Part shown: one piece after another, positions 25,442-33,261 of the stretch | Position numbering within the stretch: position 1 is the first letter of the stretch | Layout of the letters: every line of letters starts with the position of its first letter | From: an uncultured Rikenellaceae bacterium | GTDB taxonomy: Bacteria > Bacteroidota > Bacteroidia > Bacteroidales > Rikenellaceae | Direction: 5' to 3' | Length of the DNA stretch: 35,085 nucleotides | NCBI GenBank assembly: GCA_944326815.1 | Contig: CALVFI010000005.1 | Span: 1 to 35,085 of the forward strand | Program-made: the position numbers and the translations under genes | The notes under the pieces: model-generated | What the model was told of the DNA's origin: nothing | The model's database searches: none | The model's input: the letters and a program-made list of their open reading frames with translations, nothing else

Positions 25442-26659
25442 TTAACGATCGATTACTCCTGAGCCGATCAACTCTTCGCCGTCGTACCATGAGGCGAACT
25501 GCCCGGCCGTGATTCCTCGTTGGGGGGTGTCGAAGAGGAGATAGCCGCCTTGGTCGGTGACGTATAACGTTCCCGATTGCAGCGGTTGCCGGTAACGGAT
25601 CCGGAGACTGTACCGACGGCTCTCCCCAGGTTTCATCGCAAGGTCGGGACGTATCCAGTGCATCTCTTTCGGGCAGATGTGCAAGGCCGGGCGATAGAGT
25701 CCGGGATGTTCCTGACCTTGCCCGACATAGACGATGTTGCGTTCCACATCGGTGGCAATGACGAAAAGAGGCTCTGGTTTCCCTCCCACGTTCAGCCCTT
25801 TACGCTGTCCGATTGTATAGAAATGTGCTCCGTTGTGTTCTCCCACCTTTTGACCCTCCTGGGGGGTGTAGTGCCAGGGCTCTGCCAGAGCGGACAAGTA
25901 TTCAGGGGAGTAGGTGGCTGTCTTCTCTTCGGAGGTGATAGTGTGATGGGGTGCTTTCTTAAAACCCTCCCAATTGGCCGGGATTTCGATAATGTCGCCT
26001 TTCCGGGCTTTGAGTTTCTGTTGTAAGAATACGGGAAGGTCTACCTTGCCGACAAAGCAGATTCCCTGCGAATCTTTGCGTTTGGCCGTGGCGAGTTTCT
26101 GCTCTTCGGCAATACGCCTCACCTCTGGTTTGAGCATGTCGCCGATGGGGAACAGGGCTTTCGATAGCTGTTCCTGGGATAGTTGGCAGAGGAAATAACT
26201 TTGATCCTTGTTCGGGTCGCTGCCTGCCAGCAATCGGTAGACAGGAGTGCCGTCCGGCGCCGTTAGAACTTCCCGGCGGCAATAGTGTCCGGTGGCTACG
26301 TAATCGGCGCCGAGTTTAAGTGCCTCCTGAAGGAATACGTCGAACTTGATCTCACGGTTGCATAGCACATCGGGATTCGGAGTTCGTCCTTTGCCGTACT
26401 CCGAGAACATATAGTCCACGACGCGGTGTCGGTATTGTTTGCTGAGGTCGACCACATGGAACGGGATGTCGAGTCGTTTGGCTACCAGTTCGGCGAACAT
26501 GCGGTCGTCGTACCACGGACAGTCGCCCGAGAGCGTGCCGGTCGTGTCATGCCAGTTGATCATGAAGAGCCCCACTACGTCATATCCCTGCTGTTTGAGC
26601 AAATATGCCGCTACGGAGGAGTCCACACCTCCCGAAAGTCCTATTACTACGCGTTCCAT
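25442..26659 (-). CDS. mnmA: tRNA-specific 2-thiouridylase MnmA
   Basis: The 405-residue enzyme adds sulfur to uridine 34 of Lys, Glu and Gln tRNAs. It has the ATP pyrophosphatase PP-loop GLSGGVDSS (7-15), FMINWHD (32-38), the catalytic pair Cys100 ([12 protein letters not shown]) and Cys201 ([10 protein letters not shown]), TGHYC (123-127) and [12 protein letters not shown] (146-157). It is slightly longer than the usual 360-380 residues because of an added segment near 225-260. It is 63 bases downstream of rimM and probably shares its transcript. Confidence 0.95.
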   Translation of the reverse strand: MERVVIGLSGGVDSSVAAYLLKQQGYDVVGLFMINWHDTTGTLSGDCPWYDDRMFAELVAKRLDIPFHVVDLSKQYRHRVVDYMFSEYGKGRTPNPDVLCNREIKFDVFLQEALKLGADYVATGHYCRREVLTAPDGTPVYRLLAGSDPNKDQSYFLCQLSQEQLSKALFPIGDMLKPEVRRIAEEQKLATAKRKDSQGICFVGKVDLPVFLQQKLKARKGDIIEIPANWEGFKKAPHHTITSEEKTATYSPEYLSALAEPWHYTPQEGQKVGEHNGAHFYTIGQRKGLNVGGKPEPLFVIATDVERNIVYVGQGQEHPGLYRPALHICPKEMHWIRPDLAMKPGESRRYSLRIRYRQPLQSGTLYVTDQGGYLLFDTPQRGITAGQFASWYDGEELIGSGVIDR

Positions 26660-26722
26660 CTGGCTGTTTTTAGAAAAATGGTCAACTTTTCGATTCCTCT
26701 TGTCTCGTTGTGCTGCGATGGT

Positions 26723-27286
26723 TTACAGATACAGATCGAGCAATCCTTCCGGCAGGTCAAAAACGATGGTGCGTGTCTCTTCGTCGAGTTCCGCAATGAA
26801 TTCCTCCGTGGCCGGGATAAAGACCTCATGACCTGGATCTGTTTCTGCCGATGGCTCTGCCTGCCGCGACTGGCTTTCGATGCGAATCACCAGCAGTGGA
26901 TTCATATCGTTGTCGATAAAATCTTCTACGAGACCTGTTAGCTTCTCATTCAATACGGCCTGGAATCCAATCAGATCTTCGAAGTAGAGCTCTTCGTCTT
27001 CCGACCCCTCCGGCCCCTCCTGCTCGTCAGCCGCTTCCCGTAGATAACACTCCAGTCCGACCAACTCTGACGCACGAACTTCGCTGTCGATGTCCGCAAA
27101 ACGGACAAAGGCCCCCGTGCGTCCCCGCCGTTCGAATCTGTCGATAAAAAGAGGAACCGCCAGTGTGTCGATTCGGACATACAGCGGTTCCTCTTTATTG
27201 GGTTCGGCAGGAAACGTATCGTAAAGGTTGACGAGCAACTCACCTCCCAGCCCGAAAGGCTTCGATATTTTTCCGACCGGAAACAT
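26723..27286 (-). CDS. rimM: 16S rRNA processing/30S maturation factor RimM
   Basis: The 187-residue protein begins VGKISKPFGLGGELLVNLYD, the RimM N-terminal domain signature, and has ELYFEDLIGFQAV (about 103-115), the start of the PRC-barrel domain, then DMNPLLVIRIE and HEVFIPATEEFIAELDEETRTI. RimM binds S19 and helps assemble the 30S head. An acidic linker (REAADEQEGPEGSEDEE) joins the two domains. The gene starts nine bases after rpsP. TrmD, often the next gene, is absent. Confidence 0.92.
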   Translation of the reverse strand: MFPVGKISKPFGLGGELLVNLYDTFPAEPNKEEPLYVRIDTLAVPLFIDRFERRGRTGAFVRFADIDSEVRASELVGLECYLREAADEQEGPEGSEDEELYFEDLIGFQAVLNEKLTGLVEDFIDNDMNPLLVIRIESQSRQAEPSAETDPGHEVFIPATEEFIAELDEETRTIVFDLPEGLLDLYL

Positions 27287-27295
27287 GGACGAAGC

Positions 27296-27871
27296 CTATG
27301 CTTCTGCGGCAGTTTCTTCTGCAGCAGCGGTCTCACCTGCCGTTTCAGCAGCAGCTGCTTCTGCGGCAGCGGCAGCCTCTTCGGCAGCTTTAGCGGCTTC
27401 GGCCTCGGCGATGGCTGCCTTCTTGGCGGCTACGGCTTTGGCTTTCTCCTCTTTTACTTTCGTCTCTTCTGCCAAACGAGCTTTGGCAGCAGCCGATTTG
27501 TCGGCGCTGATTTTGTTCTCCTTGGCACTGATGCGGGCAGCTTTTTCGTTCATCCATTTGGTGAACTTGGCTTCTGCGTCAGCTTCGGAGAAGGCTCCTT
27601 TGGCTACGCCGCCCAGCAAGTGTTTCTTATATAATACCCCTTTGTAGGACAGGATTGCCCTGCAAGTGTCGGTGGGTTGTGCGCCTTTTTGCAACCAATC
27701 CAGAGCACGATCAAAGCTCAGGTCGATCGAAGCAGGATTCGTGTTGGGATTGTACGTGCCAATCTTCTCAATGAACTTACCATCACGTGGCGCCCTGCTG
27801 TCCGCTACGACAATGTGATAGAAGGCGAAGCCCTTCTTTCCATGCCGAGATAATCTGATTTTTACAGGCAT
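27296..27871 (-). CDS. rpsP: 30S ribosomal protein S16 with long Ala/Glu/Lys tail
   Basis: The first 80 or so residues are ordinary S16 ([41 protein letters not shown]). The protein continues to 191 residues, about twice the Escherichia coli length, with a linker and a tail (about 118-191) composed almost wholly of Ala, Glu, Lys and Thr. Such tails occur in other Bacteroidetes S16 proteins. It heads the rpsP-rimM-mnmA-EEP run. The repetitive tail produces a long but spurious open frame on the opposite strand. Confidence 0.96.
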   Translation of the reverse strand: MPVKIRLSRHGKKGFAFYHIVVADSRAPRDGKFIEKIGTYNPNTNPASIDLSFDRALDWLQKGAQPTDTCRAILSYKGVLYKKHLLGGVAKGAFSEADAEAKFTKWMNEKAARISAKENKISADKSAAAKARLAEETKVKEEKAKAVAAKKAAIAEAEAAKAAEEAAAAAEAAAAETAGETAAAEETAAEA

Positions 27872-27913
27872 TTGATTTAAGATTTAAGTTTTATTCCGTT
27901 CGAAGACGGGTTG

Positions 27914-27945
27914 CAAATGTAGGTTTTTTTTATGTAACTGCCAAA
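27914..27945 (-). promoter_or_regulatory. rpsP operon promoter
   Basis: Minus strand: TTTG (27945-27942), exactly 20 bases, TACATTTG (27921-27914). Both boxes match consensus; the leader would be about 37 bases. Confidence 0.65.
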
Positions 27946-28175
27946 AGTTTGCTTCAGAACTTTTTTGGAAGGGGGTGATTGGGGATGGGCGTGCAAAGAG
28001 GTTGCTGATGGCGGCAAGCGGTTTTTTATCTCTGTGTTGTGGCGGAGAAAGGGGGTGAGGCGGATGTGAAAAATTGTCTTTTTGTCACTGAAAAAATGTC
28101 CTCCGTTCGGCTGTCGGATTGTCTGTGATTGTGCCATTCTGTTCCTTTTGGGCTGACATCTTTGCAAAAAATCTG
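27946..28175. other. Non-coding stretch upstream of hsp20
   Basis: Between the rpsP promoter and the hsp20 promoter there are about 230 bases with no credible gene. The strand is G-rich in its first half (GGAAGGGGGTGATTGGGGATGGG). In its second half TGTC occurs five times (for example near 28077, 28084 and 28098), which could be activator half-sites. Nothing stronger is visible. Confidence 0.4.
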
Positions 28176-28192
28176 TTGGCATACGAATTGCA
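28176..28192 (+). promoter_or_regulatory. Sigma-54 (-24/-12) type promoter of hsp20
   Basis: TTGGCATACGAATTGCA fits the RpoN consensus YTGGCACGrnnnTTGCW at both key boxes, with GG (28178-28179) and GC (28190-28191) separated by the required ten bases. Transcription would start near 28203, leaving about 42 bases before the ATG. No TAnnTTTG element is present at a suitable position. Confidence 0.6.
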
Positions 28193-28230
28193 GCATTCAA
28201 GGCAAAACAAATGTTAAACTAAAAGAATTT

Positions 28231-28236
28231 AGGAGG
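28231..28236 (+). promoter_or_regulatory. Strong Shine-Dalgarno of hsp20
   Basis: AGGAGG with an eight-base spacer to the ATG at 28245. Bacteroidetes genes rarely use a strong Shine-Dalgarno sequence and most genes in this window lack one, so hsp20 appears set for high translation. Confidence 0.6.
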
Positions 28237-28244
28237 ACAAAGTT

Positions 28245-28676
28245 ATGATGCCTGTAAGAAGATCTCAGAATTGGTTACCGAGTATTTTCAACGATCTTTT
28301 CGGTAATGAGTGGGTGGAAAAAACCAGTGCTGCAGCTCCTGCTGTAAATATCCTCGAGACAAACGACGAATATAAGATAGAAGTGGCTGCGCCGGGTCTT
28401 ACGAAAGAGGATTTCAAGATCAACGTCACGAACGACAATGAACTGGTCGTTTCGATGGAGAAGAAGAACGAAAACAAGGAAGAAGGCAATAAAAAAGGAA
28501 CGTACCTGCGACGCGAATTTTCTTATAGCCAGTTCCAACAGAGCATGATCCTGCCGGACAGTGTGGAGAAGGATAAGATCGCTGCGAAGGTGGAGCACGG
28601 AGTATTGACCATCGACATTCCGAAAAAGAAAGAGGAAGAGTTGAAACCCGCTGCGCGTCAGATTGATATTAAGTAA
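28245..28676 (+). CDS. Hsp20 small heat-shock protein
   Basis: The 143-residue chaperone has a short N-terminal arm (MMPVRRSQNWLPSIFNDLF), an alpha-crystallin domain (about 35-128) with EVAAPGLTKEDFKI (46-59) and the conserved HGVLTIDIPK (118-127), and an I-x-I type tail (IDI, 140-142) used for oligomer contacts. Small heat-shock proteins hold unfolded proteins without ATP. Two adjacent ATG codons are possible starts; the first is better spaced from the AGGAGG. It is transcribed alone from the sigma-54-like promoter to the hairpin at 28697. Confidence 0.95.
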   Translation: MMPVRRSQNWLPSIFNDLFGNEWVEKTSAAAPAVNILETNDEYKIEVAAPGLTKEDFKINVTNDNELVVSMEKKNENKEEGNKKGTYLRREFSYSQFQQSMILPDSVEKDKIAAKVEHGVLTIDIPKKKEEELKPAARQIDIK

Positions 28677-28696
28677 GCGCTCTCGGTTATTAAGGT

Positions 28697-28736
28697 AAAA
28701 AGGAGGGACGAGAATCATTCTCGCCCCTCCTTTTTT
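28697..28736. terminator. hsp20 terminator
   Basis: An extended stem runs AAAAAGGAGGG-A-CGAGAA (28697-28714) against TTCTCG-C-CCCTCCTTTTT (28718-28735) with a single A/C mismatch and a three-base loop, ending in Ts. Being T/A flanked on both sides, it may also serve the convergent hydrolase gene. Confidence 0.88.
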
Positions 28737-28753
28737 ATGAGTTATTTCATCCT

Positions 28754-30406
28754 TTACGGTATCGGAGTGCAGATCACTACGATTTCATCGTTCGGTTGCA
28801 GAGCCGGAATCGGAATCGAGAGGCCGGATTTTGCCGAAATCACTCCACCGTCGGTATAGGTTTGAGTGGTCGGATTGAAAAGCTCGAGTTTGTACTCTTT
28901 GTCTTTTACGAAATTTACGGCAATACGATCTTCAATGACTTCGGTAGATTTGTTGAATGCGTAAGCATATACCGAGTTGCCGCAAACCACTGCATACGCA
29001 TCGGCGCTGGCGGTCTTGGCACTGATCCATTTGAAGTCGCCGTTTCCGTCACGGAGCATGCGGTCGCTGATCTGGCGAACCCCATTGAAGTAGGGAACCA
29101 TGCCGTGTTCGTCGAAGAACTCCCACCACCAGCTCATCGGAGTGATCGGGGTCGGATTGAAAATACCGTACCACAATCCGCGTTTGAAGTCGACGATCTT
29201 CTCATCTACCATGGTGTTGAAGTTTTTGTTCCAATCCCACTCGTAGCCGAATTCCCCGATGACATAAGGCTTGTTGTATTGAGCAGTGTTACGCCAGATT
29301 TCGATAGGCAGGCTGCTCGTGTGTTTGTAGATGTGCATCTGGTTCAGGTCCATGTCGGCCACGTAGTTTAATCCCGGAAGGTCGCGATGCGAGATACTGG
29401 TGGTAACCAGGTGTTTGTTCGGGTCGGTATCTTTCAGGTATTTGCTCATTTCGGTGTGCCATGCAACCACCTGCTCGGGGGTGTATTCGGTCGGACGGTT
29501 GTACATCACGTTGTCGATTTCGTTGAAGAACTCCCAGTAAGCGAGGTTGGGGCTCCAGCTGTAACGGGCGATGAGGAAACGCAGGCGGTTCTTGTATTCC
29601 TGGCGGGCTTTTTCGCTGACGAACATGTTTTCGCTCGAAGGACGTCCGCCGCCCAAACAGAGCATAACGTAAATGTCATTTTCTTTCAGTAGCTCGAAGA
29701 AGTGATCCATGCGCTCCAGTGCGCTCGGGTTGTAGTAAGAGCCTTCGGGAGCGGCTTGATAGCGATGACCTTGTGGATTCATGGATTCAATCGGGAACGT
29801 GGTCATCCAAACGCGGATGAAGTTACCGCCGTTTTTCGAGAATTTTGGAAGCATCACATCGTAGTTGAAACGTTTGTGTACCTCGTCCATACTCTTGAAA
29901 TAGCGAGTGTCTTCATGTTCGCGTGATTCCCAGCAGATGTTTTCTCCGATGCCGCGGAACGGCTGACCGTTGTCGTAACTCAGCGTCCAGAAATTCTTTC
30001 CTTGAGAAAGGAATCCTTTTCCGTTGCTCGGAGCCACGTTGAAGCTTTTCGGCTCGGTTTTGCTGGCTTCTTCGCCTTTTTCGGTGTAGAGGAAGTAATA
30101 GTTATAGGTCCCGACCTCGCGTGGAGTGAATCGGGCTTTCCAGGTTGAATTCTTGCCGCTGTCTCCGGTTTCATAGAAGCAGGGTTGTACAATCTGCTTG
30201 CCGGAAGGCGAGGTGAGTACCAGGTCGAGAGCGGCCTCTTCCTGTAAATAAGGATTGTTCCATGTCCCTTTCAGGGTAATGGTGAAGTCGGTTCTCTCAT
30301 AAAGTTTGGGAGAGGAGGTCTCCTGGGCAACTTTTGAGATCTGTCCCTGGGCGAATGAGAACGCGAACAGGGCTGCAGTCATGAAAAGAATAGCTCTTTT
30401 TTGCAT
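28754..30406 (-). CDS. Secreted DUF5060-type glycoside hydrolase (GH5-like barrel)
   Basis: The 550-residue protein has a signal peptide (about 1-20), an N-terminal beta-sandwich (about 28-125, DUF5060-like, with YERTDFTITLKGTW and REVGTYNYYF), and a TIM-barrel hydrolase domain (about 140-470). Likely acid/base Glu296 lies in YWEFFNEID and nucleophile Glu385 in VIGEFGYEW, the spacing expected of clan GH-A. A C-terminal beta domain (about 475-550) follows. It probably acts on plant or host glycans in the periplasm or at the surface; the substrate is unknown. No SusC/SusD genes are nearby, so it is not in an obvious polysaccharide utilisation locus. Confidence 0.75.
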   Translation of the reverse strand: MQKRAILFMTAALFAFSFAQGQISKVAQETSSPKLYERTDFTITLKGTWNNPYLQEEAALDLVLTSPSGKQIVQPCFYETGDSGKNSTWKARFTPREVGTYNYYFLYTEKGEEASKTEPKSFNVAPSNGKGFLSQGKNFWTLSYDNGQPFRGIGENICWESREHEDTRYFKSMDEVHKRFNYDVMLPKFSKNGGNFIRVWMTTFPIESMNPQGHRYQAAPEGSYYNPSALERMDHFFELLKENDIYVMLCLGGGRPSSENMFVSEKARQEYKNRLRFLIARYSWSPNLAYWEFFNEIDNVMYNRPTEYTPEQVVAWHTEMSKYLKDTDPNKHLVTTSISHRDLPGLNYVADMDLNQMHIYKHTSSLPIEIWRNTAQYNKPYVIGEFGYEWDWNKNFNTMVDEKIVDFKRGLWYGIFNPTPITPMSWWWEFFDEHGMVPYFNGVRQISDRMLRDGNGDFKWISAKTASADAYAVVCGNSVYAYAFNKSTEVIEDRIAVNFVKDKEYKLELFNPTTQTYTDGGVISAKSGLSIPIPALQPNDEIVVICTPIP

Positions 30407-30439
30407 GTTTTAGGTGGGTTAAATAAGAAATTGGTTTTC

Positions 30440-30447
30440 CAAAAATA
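30440..30447 (-). promoter_or_regulatory. Putative -7 element of the glycoside hydrolase gene
   Basis: TATTTTTG on the minus strand (30447-30440), about 33 bases before the ATG. TTTTTG occurs upstream but only 14 bases away, so the match is partial. Confidence 0.3.
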
Positions 30448-30772
30448 GTAAAAAATATTCTCAAAAAGAATAGTTTGATATTTTCTTTTATTCATGTCCG
30501 CTGTTGGGACTGATTGGTATATGTGGAAATAGGTGAAATCATAACCACATTATAGTCAGTGTTTTATTGATGTATAATACAGGGTATGGGGTTGGTTTCA
30601 GGGGTAAAATAAGGTCTTGATTGCTGCTTTTTGTTTCGATACTATTTTATCAATTTGCGATATTATTTTGTACTCCTATGGTTGGGGCTTAGTGGTAGAG
30701 ACAATGGATTGGTGTGCCATTTGGGAGATTAGCCGTTTCTCTGAATAATAAATTGGGTTTATGTCGGCTCTT
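30448..30772. other. Non-coding AT-rich gap between glycoside hydrolase and tRNA-Arg
   Basis: About 325 bases with no open frame of note on either strand, no tRNA-like fold and no clear hairpin. It is AT-rich and contains homopurine stretches, but I see no supported feature in it apart from the promoters at its two ends. Confidence 0.5.
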
Positions 30773-30804
30773 TTTGCATAATCGAAATAATTGCGTTAAT
30801 TTTG
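30773..30804 (+). promoter_or_regulatory. tRNA-Arg promoter
   Basis: TTTG (30773-30776), exactly 20 bases, TAATTTTG (30797-30804). This is one of the best consensus promoters of the window; the start site would be about 30811, eight bases before the tRNA. Confidence 0.65.
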
Positions 30805-30818
30805 TGCTCCAAAACAAA

Positions 30819-30896
30819 GGTTCCGTAGCTCAGTTGGATAGAGCAACAGCCTTCTAAGCTGTGGGTCTTGGGTTCGAACCGCCCGAGAATGCAACC
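30819..30896 (+). tRNA. tRNA-Arg(UCU) with aberrant 3' end (possible pseudogene or attachment site)
   Basis: The 5' portion is a normal tRNA: acceptor strand GGTTCCG (30819-30825), D arm GCTC/GAGC, and anticodon arm ACAGC-CTTCTAA-GCTGT with anticodon TCT (30853-30855). The variable loop and T-loop TTCGAAC (30873-30879) also fit. After C30880 the sequence fails: the T-stem partner of TTGGG appears only after two extra bases (CCCGA at 30882-30886), and the acceptor partner is TGCAACC (30890-30896), with mispairs and three extra bases, instead of CGGAACC. No CCA follows. Either an insertion replaced the 3' end or the gene is decayed. Confidence 0.65.
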
Positions 30897-30962
30897 TGCA
30901 ATCGTCTGTAAATATAGCAATTACAATCACTACTTCTTCTCGTTTCTCTTTTCTGAAAATTT

Positions 30963-30984
30963 TGGTTTACACACTGGTTTACAC
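30963..30984 (+). repeat. Tandem TGGTTTACAC repeats near the island junction
   Basis: TGGTTTACAC occurs at 30963-30972 and again at 30975-30984, a 12-base period of about one DNA turn. A partly inverted copy, GTGTGAA, follows near 30991. The position about 70 bases past the damaged tRNA end resembles integrase arm-type binding sites; that role is inferred. Confidence 0.45.
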
Positions 30985-31123
30985 TCTTTGTGTGAATCGA
31001 AGTGTTGGTTAATAAATCAGTTAATTATTGGTATTATAAATTGCTTGTTGTGCTGTCGGCCATAGCGCGACTGTACACACATATCTGTATAAGTATAACT
31101 CCATAGAATGCTATTAAACAAAG

Positions 31124-31177
31124 AGGACAAACATTTGCAAGGGGTCTTAAATAAACCCCTTTGCAAAAGTCTGTCCT
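31124..31177 (-). terminator. Long hairpin ending the lipoprotein operon
   Basis: The inner stem TTTGC-AA-GGGGT (31134-31145) pairs with ACCCC-TT(T)-GCAAA (31155-31167) with one bulge. An outer AGGACA (31124-31129) pairs with TGTCCT (31172-31177). On the minus strand it follows the stop at 31185 within ten bases and leads into CTTTGTTT, so it should end the leftward lipoprotein pair. Confidence 0.7.
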
Positions 31178-31184
31178 TTTCTAA

Positions 31185-31880
31185 TTATGAAGCAGGAATT
31201 ATTCGTTTTTTCTGTATGTCAAATTGCGTCAGGTTGTTTATGGAATTATAGGGTGATTTATCCATTAGACGGATGGTATCTTTGTCAATCTTGTAGACAT
31301 AATAATGGTTGCCTCCTTGATATTGCCCCCAATCGTTTATGAGTAACTCCTTTTCTCCATCAAAATCAACGTCGATAAATTGAAACGGAGAATAATAACC
31401 GATTGGTGACTTATTATTGTATTCTTTATAATGATCGGGATAGTCTGGCGATATGTAGCTAAAGTAATAAACATCGCCATTTTGATAACCTGTGAATCCC
31501 TCTGAAAACGTGATCCGATCTGTATTGAAATTATTGTATTTTTCTTCTTCGATGTATTGAAACGATTGTCCACTTATCGTGTTACGAAAATTCATTACAA
31601 GATAGCCTGTTTCGCATCCTGTCGATTCGAAAGGCATCCAACGTCCTGTAATTTCGTAATCGTCAATGATCCTGTCGTACTTGAAGTAAACATTAATCAA
31701 ACTGTCATGTTTAATGGATTTAGGCAGGTTGATTTTATTTAGTGCGTTGATCCAAACCGAATCCAAAGGATTATTGCTCTTATAAAAGGTCGTATCTGTT
31801 TGTGCCGTTTGGGTTGTTGCTTGCCTGTCCCAACAACTGATCATCACCAGCACGACCAATATGAGTATGCAGTGTTTCAT
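31185..31880 (-). CDS. Putative lipoprotein with D-x-D-F-D-G motif (downstream paralogue)
   Basis: A 231-residue protein of unknown function. I start it at the ATG at 31880, which gives the lipoprotein signal MKHCILILVVLVMISC with Cys16 as lipidation site; the open frame runs 13 codons further into the upstream gene. The mature part is rich in Tyr, Asn and Asp. It contains FIDVDFDGEKELLIND (168-183), the D-x-D-x-D-G pattern of FG-GAP and XAC2610-like calcium-binding repeats. The same block is in the gene directly upstream, whose stop lies one base before this start, so these are probably diverged duplicates in one operon. Confidence 0.6.
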   Translation of the reverse strand: MKHCILILVVLVMISCWDRQATTQTAQTDTTFYKSNNPLDSVWINALNKINLPKSIKHDSLINVYFKYDRIIDDYEITGRWMPFESTGCETGYLVMNFRNTISGQSFQYIEEEKYNNFNTDRITFSEGFTGYQNGDVYYFSYISPDYPDHYKEYNNKSPIGYYSPFQFIDVDFDGEKELLINDWGQYQGGNHYYVYKIDKDTIRLMDKSPYNSINNLTQFDIQKKRIIPAS

Positions 31881-31881
31881 T

Positions 31882-33072
31882 TTAATAATTCCATTTGTCT
31901 CGTGTAAACTCATCTTCACTAACTATAAACGATTTGGACTTTCCCTGTGAAAAAAAGACTGTAACTTTATAATTGTTGGTCCCTATATTCAGTTCGCAGG
32001 ATATTTTTCGGTCGTATATATATTCGCCGTTATCGAATCTATAAACCCTCCAGCTAAAATTGATCAAGCCCCCATCACTATATAAAATGATTTCTTTACG
32101 GGCATTATTTACTATGAAATAATATGGGTCAATGCATGTAAATATTTCTTTAGATTTGCGTGTGAATTTTTCGGTTACATCGAAGGCCTGTCCGTTCTCT
32201 ATTTTATAAATGCAGGTAAATGTACCAACACACCGTTGGCCTGCATGGGGAATAAGGTCGGTTATTAGTTCATCTTTTCCGTCAAAATCCAAATCAGCAA
32301 AAAAGAAAGGAACATCGTATTGTGGAGACTCTATAATGTCCCCCTTTTTATTGTTGGGATAATCCAAACATAAACTATCTTTCTTTTCCAAATCCCAATT
32401 TACTCGGCCACCAGATACAGTAAATTCTTGTTCAGTGTTAATATGGTGAAAGGTTAATGCTATGTTGTAGGATGAAAAAACAGCGCTTTTAGTTGCCACT
32501 CCAGATACGTCATAATTATTGATCGGTTGTTTATAGGAGAATGAAATTCTATTATTTACTGCCTGTTTAGATTTCTGTTCTTCCCATTTTCTTATAAACT
32601 CCTCTGCATCATTATAATAATTGCTATCATTCTTGGGTAATTCCTTAAACACCTCTGCTGACTTTTGCATCATCTGAATAGCATTGTCCAAATCTCCTAC
32701 ACGTTCATATAAATGCGCTTTTTCCTTATAGATCATTGCTGACATTTGGCTGACCTTGCCATATTCTTGTTCTGCATATTTCAGCATATTATCGTATAGC
32801 TGCTGCGCATTGTACACTTGCCCTGCAACCAAATAATCAGAAATTAGGTTGAGCATCATTGCCTCTTTCATGGCGGGATTGGAATATTTTCGAGCAACTG
32901 AATCAGCCTGTGTTTTTTGCACAAAGGCATTCAATACACTATCGCCGCCTACTGTTCCCACGATGAAATTCTGAATGACATCATTCAGCATTTCATTGTA
33001 GGTTTGTTCTGGGTGCTGATTTCCACACCCGACAATCGGCAGGATGAATATGAGGAGTAAGTAGTTTCTCAT
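31882..33072 (-). CDS. Putative lipoprotein with TPR-like helices and D-x-D-F-D-G motif
   Basis: A 396-residue protein of unknown function. The start at 33072 gives a lipoprotein signal MRNYLLLIFILPIVGC (Cys16); an upstream ATG at 33117 would lie before the promoter element. Residues about 80-150 look like helical TPR-type repeats (VYNAQQLYDNMLKYAEQEYG, YERVGDLDNAIQMMQKSAEVF). The C-terminal half is beta-rich and has FFADLDFDGKDELITD (257-272), matching the motif in the next gene. It may sit on the inner face of the outer membrane and bind a partner or glycan; nothing more can be said. Low GC compared with the core genes. Confidence 0.6.
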   Translation of the reverse strand: MRNYLLLIFILPIVGCGNQHPEQTYNEMLNDVIQNFIVGTVGGDSVLNAFVQKTQADSVARKYSNPAMKEAMMLNLISDYLVAGQVYNAQQLYDNMLKYAEQEYGKVSQMSAMIYKEKAHLYERVGDLDNAIQMMQKSAEVFKELPKNDSNYYNDAEEFIRKWEEQKSKQAVNNRISFSYKQPINNYDVSGVATKSAVFSSYNIALTFHHINTEQEFTVSGGRVNWDLEKKDSLCLDYPNNKKGDIIESPQYDVPFFFADLDFDGKDELITDLIPHAGQRCVGTFTCIYKIENGQAFDVTEKFTRKSKEIFTCIDPYYFIVNNARKEIILYSDGGLINFSWRVYRFDNGEYIYDRKISCELNIGTNNYKVTVFFSQGKSKSFIVSEDEFTRDKWNY

Positions 33073-33079
33073 CAGTTTG

Positions 33080-33087
33080 CAAAGATA
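33080..33087 (-). promoter_or_regulatory. -7 element of the lipoprotein pair
   Basis: TATCTTTG on the minus strand (33087-33080), only eight bases before the ATG at 33072. Transcription would start within a few bases of the start codon, implying a nearly leaderless mRNA. Confidence 0.4.
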
Positions 33088-33261
33088 TTTTGAGGTTTGC
33101 CTTGAATTTGTTCCCATTGAGTGTAACCATCTAATTCATCAATAATTGACAACTTCTTAATATTTAATCTTGTTACATGAATCGATGAATGCCTGAAATG
33201 TGATCTCTTCGTTAAGATTGAGGGTGTGATGACAATATAAACGAGCCATTGCGATTAACTC

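Noticed and set aside
27228..27647. Plus-strand Ala/Ser-rich frame
   Set aside because: Antisense to the Ala/Glu-rich tail of S16; no independent signal.
30819..30896. Full, normal tRNA-Arg
   Set aside because: The first 62 bases fit, but the T-stem and acceptor stem 3' strands do not pair at standard positions, so it is reported as aberrant.
31881..31919. Longer start for the downstream lipoprotein
   Set aside because: It would overlap the upstream gene by 38 bases and place charged residues before the lipoprotein signal.
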